From an uncultured Clostridia bacterium (GTDB lineage: Bacteria > Bacillota > Clostridia > Christensenellales > Borkfalkiaceae), in NCBI GenBank assembly GCA_946628865.1, contig CAMOXE010000015.1, positions 1 to 7,156 of the forward strand: 7,156 nt of DNA, written 5' to 3'. Shown here piece after piece: positions 1-5,903 of the stretch; position 1 is the first letter of the stretch; every line of letters starts with the position of its first letter. A program made the position numbers and the translations under genes. The notes below the pieces were generated by a model. The model saw nothing but the letters and a program-made list of their open reading frames with translations. It had not been told where the DNA came from and did not search any database.

Positions 1-468
1 AGTTAAAAGTATACAGTCGTCGTAACTGTTGCCTACGCCGAAAGTAGACTCCCCGAGAGCCGCGACGTTCGCGTCGTTTGCGATTTTTACTTTTAAACCC
101 GTCAGTTTGCTCACCGCTTCGGCTATTTTAACGTCTTTCCAATTCAAATTGTTTGAAAAAATGACCGTGCCGTTTTTGCTGTCGATCATTCCGGGAACGC
201 CCAAACCGACTCCGCCGACGTCCGCAGTTGTCATCGACGCAGATTCAAGGAGAGATTTTATAAGTTCGGCGATATTTTCAATCACTCTGCCGGGTCCTTT
301 ATCCGCCTCGGTAGGAACTTTTCTTTCGACGATTATATTGCCTTTATCGTTCGCGATACCGCCCTTTATAAAAGTTCCGCCCAAATCGATACCGACGTAT
401 TTTTTTTCGTTTTTGTCGCCGTTTACCGTCTCGGTTTTCGACGGTACGGCATCATTAATCTTTTTCAT
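1..468 (-). CDS. ROK-family sugar kinase (glucokinase-like), N-terminal 156 residues, truncated by window edge
   Basis: Probably phosphorylates a hexose (glucose or a related sugar) with ATP in the cytoplasm. The reading frame starts at the ATG at 468-466 and is still open at base 1. Seen in the translation: the ROK/actin-fold phosphate-1 motif DLGGTFIKGG at residues 28-37, VGLGVPGMID at 87-96, and NDANVAALGE at 131-140, which carries the presumed catalytic base Asp132. There is no N-terminal winged-helix domain, so this is a kinase rather than a ROK repressor. About 22 polar, charged residues precede the usual family start, which is a little longer than typical. The only in-frame start between an upstream TAA (492-490) and the ROK domain is ATG468, so the extension is probably real. 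No Shine-Dalgarno sequence precedes it, and a consensus promoter sits immediately upstream. The substrate-specifying ExGH and zinc-binding CxCGxxGC regions lie outside the window, so glucose specificity is not established. Confidence 0.9.
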   Translation of the reverse strand, partial: MKKINDAVPSKTETVNGDKNEKKYVGIDLGGTFIKGGIANDKGNIIVERKVPTEADKGPGRVIENIAELIKSLLESASMTTADVGGVGLGVPGMIDSKNGTVIFSNNLNWKDVKIAEAVSKLTGLKVKIANDANVAALGESTFGVGNSYDDCILLT

Positions 469-477
469 TTGATTAAT

Positions 478-506
478 AGTATACTTTTTTTAAAAAATAT
501 TGTCAA
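478..506 (-). promoter_or_regulatory. Sigma-A-type promoter for the ROK kinase gene
   Basis: Read on the minus strand, a perfect -35 TTGACA (506-501) is followed by a 17-bp spacer (500-484, A/T tract) and TATACT (483-478) as the -10. The expected transcription start is near 473-470, only about 1-5 bases before the ATG at 468. The mRNA is therefore predicted to be leaderless or nearly so, which fits the absence of a Shine-Dalgarno sequence. Confidence 0.8.
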
Positions 507-521
507 CGATTTTAACGCCGA

Positions 522-550
522 TTGACATTAAATATCCTATATGTTAAAAT
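522..550 (+). promoter_or_regulatory. Sigma-A-type extended -10 promoter for the topoisomerase gene
   Basis: The elements are TTGACA (522-527), a 17-bp spacer (528-544) and TAAAAT (545-550). A TG at 542-543 one base before the hexamer makes an extended -10. The expected transcription start is about 557-558, and the start codon ATG begins at 558, so the transcript should begin at or next to the AUG. The -35 boxes of this promoter and of the divergent kinase promoter are separated by only 15 bp (507-521), back to back. Confidence 0.82.
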
Positions 551-557
551 ATATTCT

Positions 558-2603
558 ATGATAGCGATTATCGCCGAAAAGCCGAGTCTTGCAAGAAATA
601 TAGTAGCGGGAATAGGCAAGGCGGAAAAGAAAAACGGTTACTTTATAAACGAAAAATATATCGTAACTTGGGCGTTCGGACATTTATTTACACTCTGCGA
701 CGTCGAGGACTATACGGGTAAAGCACAAAAAAGCGGCTGGACTTACGACGATCTGCCGTGTTTTCCCGACGAATTCAGGTTTAAACTCAAAAGCGACGAC
801 TCGGGAATAAAAAAGCAATTCGACACCATACGCGACGTCGTAAACCGCAAGGACGTTACCGAAATAGTGAACGCTGGGGACTCGGACAGAGAGGGGGAAA
901 TCATAGTTCGGCTATGCGTATTCAACGCCTTAAAAGAGAAAAAGCCGTTTTTCAGGCTCTGGCTACCCGACCAAACCCCGCAAACGGTCAAGAAAGCGCT
1001 TACGGAAATGAAACCGGAAACCGATTACGACGCACTCGCTAACGAAGGATTTTCGCGGACGTTCGTAGATTGGCTTTACGGTGTAAACTTAACGAGGTTC
1101 GCAACGCTTAAAACGGGGAAACTTTTAAGAGTCGGAAGAGTTATCGTGCCTATCGTCAAGGCAATATACGACCGCGACGCGGAAATAGAAAATTTTAAAC
1201 CCGAAACGTATTACGCGCTCGTATCTTCTGCGGAAACGAACGGCGAGACGATAGAACTCGTATCCTCGTATAAATTCAAGGAAAACGAATTTGAAAAGGC
1301 TAAAATTTGCACGGAGCGTATGAACGCGCTTAAATGCGTCGTAAAAGACAAAAAGGCGGTTAAAGACAAAATATCGGCGGGAAAATTGTATTCCCTTACG
1401 AAACTTCAGAACGTTCTCGGGAAAAAATATAAAATGCCGATGGAAAAGAGCCTTGCGGTTGCGCAGAAACTCTACGAAGAAGGCTATATCAGTTATCCGA
1501 GAACAAACTCCGAATATCTCGCCGAAAACGAAAAGGACAAGATCTCAAAAATATTGTCCGACGTAAAAAATCTCGGCTACCCCGTAAAATTCAAGCACGC
1601 CAAAAACATATTCGACGACTCCAAAATAGAATCTCACTCCGCACTTACGCCGACTTACAAAATACCCGACAAGACTTCGCTTTCAAGCGACGAATATACG
1701 GTATACAAGACCATATTTCTAAGATTTGTAGCCGTATTTTGCGAAGAAGAGTGCGTACAGGAAAAAACCGAAATAGTTTTAAGCCTCGGCGGGAAAGAAG
1801 ATTTTACTTTAAAAGGAAACTCAATCGTTACGCCCGGCTGGACTAAGTTCGACGGCGAAAAGAAAGACAAATTCTTACCGAAACTCGAAATAGGCGACGA
1901 AGTGAACGTAAATTTCCGCCCCGAAAAAAAACAGACTTCCCCGCCTAAGCACTACACGATCGAGACGCTCAACAATTATCTTAAAAACCCATTTAAAACC
2001 GAACTTTCATCGGATAACGACGAGGAAGATTACAAGGCGATATTCAAGGGCTTGGAACTCGGCACAGAGGCAACGCGAACGGGAATAATCGATAACGCCA
2101 AAAAAAGCGGTTATATATCCCTTAAAAAAGACGTTTACAAAATAGAGCCGGACGGGAAATATCTAATAGAAAGGCTTATTTCACTTAAGATTTCGATGGA
2201 TAAATACAAAACGAGCGAACTCGGTCAAGCGCTTAAAAAAGTTTATCGCGGAGAAATAACCGTAAACGACAGCGTGGATATGGCAAAGCGCGAAATAGCC
2301 GAAATAATATCGGCAAACAAGATTGAAGACACCGGCGTTTACGGCGAAAAAATAGGCAAATGCCCCAAATGCGGAAAAGATATTATAAGGGGCAGATATT
2401 CCTACGGTTGTTCGGGCTACTCAAACGGCTGCGACTTCAGGATAAACTTTAACATTTTAAGCGCCACGATTTCAAAAGCCGACGCGATAAAACTGCTTGA
2501 AACGCGTTTCACCGACAAAATCGATTTTATTTCAAAAAAGGGAAAGAAGTTTAGTTGCGCGCTTAAATTAAACGATAAAAACGAAGTCGTTTTCGACATA
2601 TAA
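558..2603 (+). CDS. topB: Type IA DNA topoisomerase, topoisomerase III (TopB) type
   Basis: Cuts and reseals one DNA strand through a 5'-phosphotyrosine link, relaxing negative supercoils and decatenating replication or recombination intermediates. 681 residues, close to the 650-730 usual for TopB. TOPRIM domain at about 1-140: AEKPSLAR (6-13) with catalytic Glu7, and GDSDREGE (107-114) with metal-binding Asp108, Asp110 and Glu112. The strand-passage core follows, with the active-site segment ISYPRTNSEYL (nucleophile Tyr313, Arg315), PPKHYT (462-467) and GTEATRTGII (502-511). A C-terminal Toprim_Crpt-like zinc finger has Cys602, Cys605, Cys618 and Cys625. The frame can be extended to a TTG at 522, but that codon lies inside the -35 box. 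ATG558 puts AEKPS at the family's normal distance from the N-terminus, so 558 is preferred. No Shine-Dalgarno sequence is present. Oddities: the usual GRVQTPTL reads GRVIVPIV (193-200) and the usual Asp after YPRT is Asn317. All catalytic residues are intact. Monocistronic. Confidence 0.95.
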   Translation: MIAIIAEKPSLARNIVAGIGKAEKKNGYFINEKYIVTWAFGHLFTLCDVEDYTGKAQKSGWTYDDLPCFPDEFRFKLKSDDSGIKKQFDTIRDVVNRKDVTEIVNAGDSDREGEIIVRLCVFNALKEKKPFFRLWLPDQTPQTVKKALTEMKPETDYDALANEGFSRTFVDWLYGVNLTRFATLKTGKLLRVGRVIVPIVKAIYDRDAEIENFKPETYYALVSSAETNGETIELVSSYKFKENEFEKAKICTERMNALKCVVKDKKAVKDKISAGKLYSLTKLQNVLGKKYKMPMEKSLAVAQKLYEEGYISYPRTNSEYLAENEKDKISKILSDVKNLGYPVKFKHAKNIFDDSKIESHSALTPTYKIPDKTSLSSDEYTVYKTIFLRFVAVFCEEECVQEKTEIVLSLGGKEDFTLKGNSIVTPGWTKFDGEKKDKFLPKLEIGDEVNVNFRPEKKQTSPPKHYTIETLNNYLKNPFKTELSSDNDEEDYKAIFKGLELGTEATRTGIIDNAKKSGYISLKKDVYKIEPDGKYLIERLISLKISMDKYKTSELGQALKKVYRGEITVNDSVDMAKREIAEIISANKIEDTGVYGEKIGKCPKCGKDIIRGRYSYGCSGYSNGCDFRINFNILSATISKADAIKLLETRFTDKIDFISKKGKKFSCALKLNDKNEVVFDI

Positions 2604-2634
2604 AAATATGGTCGGCTCACCCGACCATATTTTT
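2602..2634. terminator. Bidirectional intrinsic terminator between topB and nahK
   Basis: A perfect 14-bp inverted repeat, 2602-2615 against 2621-2634, has a 5-base loop (CTCAC). It runs from an A5 tract on the left to a T5 tract on the right, so a U-run ends the hairpin in either direction. The left arm begins inside the topB stop codon (2601-2603). It lies 37 bp from the convergent nahK stop, where no other hairpin is seen, so it probably serves both genes. Confidence 0.88.
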
Positions 2635-2671
2635 ACGTCAATCGTAAAACATTATAAAATTACATTGTTTA

Positions 2672-3760
2672 TCAGTATTTTTTGATTATATTACACATTT
2701 CGTCGTAACGCGACAGCATCTCTTTCACAAGTTTGAATTGTACTCTTGCGCGATCGAGGTTCTGCCCCTCTCTACCGGTTTTAAAATAAGTATCTCCGCT
2801 TAAGTAATCCCCCAAAAACCTTATACCGCATTCGTAAGTCATTAAAACCGCGCCCATGGGTAAATTCTTCTTTTCTTCCGCCGTAATCGAATCCCCGAAC
2901 ACGCTGAGATATCCGCGAGTATATACTTCAAACAAAGACATATCGAATTTAACCTTATCCGTATCCGGCTCGTCCTCTTTGCAAGGATTACAACCGAAAC
3001 GTATAGAGTCTCCGAAATCGTATAGAATACTACCCGGCATCATCGTATCGAGATCAATCACGCATACCGCTTTATCGGTTTTCGTATCGATGAGGACGTT
3101 GTTTAATTTCGTATCGTTATGCGTAACGCGCGAAGGAATTAAATTCTTCGCCAGCAAGTCGACTATATGCGAAGTATATTTTTCTTGCTTTAACGCGAAA
3201 GCGATCTCGTCTTTAACCGACTTCGCTCTGCCGAGACCGTCTTTTTCAACCGCGGCGACAAAATCCGAAAAGCGCTTAACCGTATTATGAAAATTCGGCA
3301 AGACTTCAAAAAGTTGATCCGAATCGAAACTGTCTAAAAGTTGAGCGAATTTGCCGAAGGCAACGGCGCTCTCGTAAAAGTGTTCGGGTTTTTCCACTTT
3401 ATCGTAACCTATAGCGTTTTCAATGAATATATATACTCTGTAATATTCGCCGTCCGACGTTTTATAATACGATTTGCCGTCTTTGCATTTTACGATGGTA
3501 AGGCTTTCGCGATCGGGATCTCCTCCGCTCGCGATTATTTTTTCGCGATTAAACTCCGTTACGAGTTTTATGTTGTTCATAAGCGCGTCGACGTTTGTAA
3601 ACAATGCGGAATTAATCTTCTGCAGAATATAATTTACCGCCTTACCCCCGGACATCACCGTCGCTTTATACGTTCTGTTTATATGTCCGCTGCCGTAAGG
3701 CACGCACGAAACGTATTCGCCTGCAATTTCAAATTCGGAAAGTATTTCTTTAAAATCCAT
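2672..3760 (-). CDS. nahK: N-acetylhexosamine 1-kinase (NahK/LnpB type, APH-fold phosphotransferase)
   Basis: Predicted to phosphorylate the anomeric hydroxyl of GlcNAc or GalNAc with ATP, giving the sugar 1-phosphate that feeds UDP-sugar or amino-sugar metabolism. 362 residues, near-identical in length to Bifidobacterium NahK (about 359). Landmarks recalled from that enzyme occur in order: PYGSGHIN (21-28, nucleotide-loop region), RVYIFIE (108-114), RVTHNDTKLNN (211-221) with catalytic Asp216 and Asn221, IDLDTMMPGS (235-244) with metal-ligand Asp236, DFGDSIRFG (248-256), and ECGIRFLGDYLSGDTYF (310-326). The match runs along the whole chain, not just the generic APH motif, which favours NahK over antibiotic or choline/homoserine kinases. 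AGGTG (3770-3766) lies 5 bases before the ATG, and a promoter sits just upstream. No lacto-N-biose phosphorylase, epimerase or uridylyltransferase gene is in the window, so the exact sugar is inferred. Convergent with topB, divergent from pckA. Confidence 0.88.
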   Translation of the reverse strand: MDFKEILSEFEIAGEYVSCVPYGSGHINRTYKATVMSGGKAVNYILQKINSALFTNVDALMNNIKLVTEFNREKIIASGGDPDRESLTIVKCKDGKSYYKTSDGEYYRVYIFIENAIGYDKVEKPEHFYESAVAFGKFAQLLDSFDSDQLFEVLPNFHNTVKRFSDFVAAVEKDGLGRAKSVKDEIAFALKQEKYTSHIVDLLAKNLIPSRVTHNDTKLNNVLIDTKTDKAVCVIDLDTMMPGSILYDFGDSIRFGCNPCKEDEPDTDKVKFDMSLFEVYTRGYLSVFGDSITAEEKKNLPMGAVLMTYECGIRFLGDYLSGDTYFKTGREGQNLDRARVQFKLVKEMLSRYDEMCNIIKKY

Positions 3761-3765
3761 ATTTT

Positions 3766-3770
3766 CACCT
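3766..3770 (-). promoter_or_regulatory. Ribosome binding site of nahK
   Basis: On the minus strand AGGTG, followed by five bases (AAAAT) and then the ATG at 3760. A moderate Shine-Dalgarno match that fixes the nahK start, which also agrees with the NahK family N-terminus. Confidence 0.75.
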
Positions 3771-3779
3771 CGTAGGACG

Positions 3780-3809
3780 ATTTTAACACTTAAAGCGCAT
3801 ATTTGTCAA
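3780..3809 (-). promoter_or_regulatory. Sigma-A-type promoter for nahK
   Basis: Minus strand: TTGACA (3809-3804) and TAAAAT (3785-3780) with an 18-bp spacer, or TTAAAA (3786-3781) with 17 bp. The predicted start at about A3773 leaves a leader of roughly 13 bases, just enough to carry the AGGTG ribosome binding site. Confidence 0.75.
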
Positions 3810-3880
3810 CGCGCAAAGTTCACAAAAAGCAAAACCGAACTTTTATATAAATTTTTTCTTATTTAATATCTACAAAAAAG

Positions 3881-3909
3881 TTGACTATTTGCATATAAAG
3901 AATTATAAT
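3881..3909 (+). promoter_or_regulatory. Sigma-A-type promoter for pckA
   Basis: TTGACT (3881-3886), a 17-bp spacer and a perfect TATAAT (3904-3909). The expected transcription start is near 3916, giving a leader of about 38 bases that includes the AAGGAGGT site. The sequence upstream (3841-3880) is very A/T rich and could act as an UP element. No clear operator palindrome is visible. Confidence 0.82.
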
Positions 3910-3932
3910 GTTATATAGAGAAATTTGGATTT

Positions 3933-3940
3933 AAGGAGGT
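3933..3940 (+). promoter_or_regulatory. Ribosome binding site of pckA, unusually far from its start codon
   Basis: AAGGAGGT is a near-perfect complement to the 16S rRNA 3' end. GGAGG ends at 3939, 14 bases before the ATG at 3954, longer than the usual 5-9. A TAA at 3947-3949 blocks another frame, and no ATG, GTG or TTG lies between, so ATG3954 remains the best start (ATT3951 is the only nearer in-frame alternative). Confidence 0.85.
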
Positions 3941-3953
3941 ATATTCTAAAATT

Positions 3954-5531
3954 ATGGAAACTTACGGTCTTGAGAAATTGGGAATTATCAATCCTCTGAA
4001 CGTATATCGCAATCTTTCGCCCGCCGCGCTTACCGAAAAGGCATTGGCTCGCGGCGAAGGCAAACTTTCAAACAGCGGGGCGCTCGTAGTATATACGGGC
4101 AAATACACCGGTCGCTCCCCTAACGATAAATTTATCGTAGACAGCAACGGCGTGCATGACGATATCGCTTGGGGCAAAGTAAACGTGCCTATTTCGCAGG
4201 AAAAATTCGACGCTTTGTATGAAAAAGTCATAGCGTATTTGCAAAACAGAGAAATATTTATATTCGACGGCTTTGCGGGCGCGGATAAAAAGTACCGCAA
4301 ATCGTTCAGAATCGTGAACGAACTCGCCTCTCAGAATTTATTTATCAGAGATTTACTTATTCGTCCCACGGCAGAAGAACTTAACGGCTTTAAGGAAGAG
4401 TTCACTATAATCGCCGCGCCCGGCTTTAAATGCATCCCGCAAAGAGACGGGGTAAACAGCGAAGCGGCGATAATAATCGACTATGAGAAAAAACTTGTAC
4501 TTATCTGCGGCTCGCAATACGCAGGCGAGATAAAGAAGAGCGTATTCTCGGTCATGAACTACGTTATGCCGAAAGAATATAACGTATTCCCGATGCACTG
4601 CTCGGCAAACATCGGTAAAGACGGAAATTCCGCGGTATTTTTCGGTTTGTCCGGAACGGGCAAAACCACCCTTTCCGCAGACCCCGAAAGGAGCCTTATC
4701 GGCGACGACGAACACGGCTGGTCGGACGATTCGGTGTTCAACTTCGAGGGCGGTTGCTATGCAAAATGTATTAACCTTTCCAAAGAAAACGAACCCGAAA
4801 TTTACAACGCGATAAAGTTCGGCTCGCTCGTTGAAAACGTCGTAATGGACGAAAATACGAGGGAATTCGATTTCAACGACGGTAAATACACCGAAAACAC
4901 GAGAGTGGGCTATCCCATAAACTATATCCCGAACGCAGAACTCTCCGGAGTCGGCGCCACGCCGAAGGCTGTAATATTCCTTACAGCGGACGCGTTCGGC
5001 GTACTCCCGCCGATATCGAGGCTTACCCCCGAACAGGCAATGTATTATTTCGTTTCCGGTTACACTTCAAAACTTGCGGGAACCGAAAGAGGAATAACCG
5101 AACCGCAGCCTACGTTCTCGACTTGTTTCGGCGCACCGTTCCTCCCACTCGATCCGAGTAAATACGCGGCAATGCTCGAAGAAAAAATCGCAAAGAGCGG
5201 CGCTAAAGTATACCTCGTAAACACCGGCTGGACGGGCGGCGCTTACGGCGTAGGCTCGAGAATGAAACTCCGTTATACTCGCGCAATGGTTGCGGCTGCG
5301 CTTGACGGATCGCTTGAAAAAGCCGAATTCGTCAAAGACAGAATATTCGGTATGGACGTTCCGACGTCTTGTCCGAACTGCCCTGCCGAGGTAATGATAC
5401 CCGAAAACGCGTGGGCTGACAAAAAGGCTTACGAAGATACGGCTAAAAAACTCGCAGCGTCCTTTAAAGAAAACTTTAAAAAGTACACGCATATGCCTAA
5501 GTCGGTAGTCGACGCAGGTCCGAAAGCGTAA
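3954..5531 (+). CDS. pckA: Phosphoenolpyruvate carboxykinase (ATP)
   Basis: Interconverts oxaloacetate + ATP with phosphoenolpyruvate + CO2 + ADP in the cytosol (EC 4.1.1.49). It works in gluconeogenesis, or in the carboxylating direction in fermenters that make C4 acids. 525 residues, typical of ATP-type enzymes (E. coli 540). Visible landmarks: TGRSPNDKF (52-60) with oxaloacetate-binding Arg54; YAGEIKK (189-195) with Tyr189 and metal-ligand Lys195; PMHCSANIG (213-221) with metal-ligand His215; P-loop GLSGTGKTT (231-239); IGDDEHGW (249-256) with Asp252; and NTRVGYPI (315-322) with Arg317. Every catalytic residue I can place is present, so it should be active. The P-loop and overall length exclude the GTP-type family. 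It has its own strong promoter, a strong ribosome binding site and a 3' hairpin, suggesting a well-expressed monocistronic gene. Which metabolic direction it runs cannot be told from the sequence. Confidence 0.98.
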   Translation: METYGLEKLGIINPLNVYRNLSPAALTEKALARGEGKLSNSGALVVYTGKYTGRSPNDKFIVDSNGVHDDIAWGKVNVPISQEKFDALYEKVIAYLQNREIFIFDGFAGADKKYRKSFRIVNELASQNLFIRDLLIRPTAEELNGFKEEFTIIAAPGFKCIPQRDGVNSEAAIIIDYEKKLVLICGSQYAGEIKKSVFSVMNYVMPKEYNVFPMHCSANIGKDGNSAVFFGLSGTGKTTLSADPERSLIGDDEHGWSDDSVFNFEGGCYAKCINLSKENEPEIYNAIKFGSLVENVVMDENTREFDFNDGKYTENTRVGYPINYIPNAELSGVGATPKAVIFLTADAFGVLPPISRLTPEQAMYYFVSGYTSKLAGTERGITEPQPTFSTCFGAPFLPLDPSKYAAMLEEKIAKSGAKVYLVNTGWTGGAYGVGSRMKLRYTRAMVAAALDGSLEKAEFVKDRIFGMDVPTSCPNCPAEVMIPENAWADKKAYEDTAKKLAASFKENFKKYTHMPKSVVDAGPKA

Positions 5532-5550
5532 TAACAGTTTAAATAAACAC

Positions 5551-5584
5551 AGCGCGCCTCAAAGCAAATGCTTTGAGGCGCGCT
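5551..5584. terminator. Intrinsic terminator hairpin between pckA and the convergent TIGR04076 gene
   Basis: A perfect 15-bp GC-rich inverted repeat, 5551-5565 against 5570-5584, has loop AAAT. It is followed by ATTTTA on the plus side and TGTTTATTT on the minus side, so the U-tracts are weak but present in both directions. It lies 19 bp after the pckA stop and 13 bp from the convergent gene's stop, so it probably terminates both. Confidence 0.85.
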
Positions 5585-5597
5585 ATTTTAATTAAAG

Positions 5598-5903
5598 TTA
5601 TTCATCTATGGTTTCAAGCAGAAAACTTACGGGGCGAAACCCGTCGTTGCAGGAAATCATAGCGGACTTTTTATTCTTCATCCAACCGTCGTAAAAATCT
5701 TCCGCACCGCAGGCGAGCGCAGTTACAAACGGCGAGACCGAAGTCCAGGCACTCTCGCAAAACCCTTTCGGTTTTTCCGCGCCGACAGAGACAAATTCCT
5801 GTCCGACTTCCATATCGCAGGCGTGTTTTATCGGATTTTCGTATTCCGCTATCAAATCGTCGTATCTCGCAACGCGTTTTACCGTTATTCTAACCCTTTT
5901 CAT
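5598..5903 (-). CDS. TIGR04076-family small protein, function unknown
   Basis: 101 residues from the preferred ATG at 5903, in line with the roughly 85-100 of the TIGR04076 family as I remember it. Characteristic stretches are seen: DLIAEYENPIKHACDMEVGQ at about 16-35, GFCESAW at 47-53, FYDGWMK at 70-76 and the terminal CNDGFRPVSF at 85-94. Four cysteines (29, 49, 65, 85) and acidic residues might bind a metal, but this is unproven. The frame also opens at an ATG at 5945, which would add 14 residues overlapping the upstream gene. MKRVRITVKR from 5903 looks like the native family N-terminus. This start overlaps the last 14 bases of the upstream TPR gene, so translation is probably coupled, and no promoter is seen between the two. 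A G-rich GGGTGG lies very close to the ATG (5911-5906), with a weak GAGAAG further up. No signal peptide or membrane segment is present. The biochemical role is unknown. Confidence 0.85.
   Translation of the reverse strand: MKRVRITVKRVARYDDLIAEYENPIKHACDMEVGQEFVSVGAEKPKGFCESAWTSVSPFVTALACGAEDFYDGWMKNKKSAMISCNDGFRPVSFLLETIDE

Noticed and set aside
29..472. A 147-codon plus-strand open frame at the left edge
   Set aside because: It is antisense to the ROK kinase, whose conserved motifs identify the minus strand as coding. The plus-strand product shows only low-complexity Ser/Thr/Pro sequence.
2856..3775. Two 144-codon plus-strand open frames opposite nahK
   Set aside because: nahK on the minus strand matches its family over its full length. 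The plus-strand frames have no recognisable motif and no ribosome binding site, so they are codon-bias shadows.
3803..3825. TTGTCAA-N9-TTCACAA imperfect inverted repeat over the nahK -35, considered as a Rex-type redox operator
   Set aside because: Rex sites have a short (about 4-base) gap between half-sites; the 9-base gap and one mismatch do not fit, and the left half is mostly the -35 hexamer itself.
3761..3953. Possible riboswitch or small RNA in the nahK/pckA divergent spacer
   Set aside because: The two promoters leave leaders of only about 13 and 38 bases, and the sequence between is A/T-rich with no stable stem, so there is no room for or sign of a structured RNA.
4353..5492. Long minus-strand open frames (120 and 141 codons) within pckA
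   Set aside because: pckA is fully conserved on the plus strand. The antisense frames are Phe/Arg/Val-rich reverse reads with no initiation signals.
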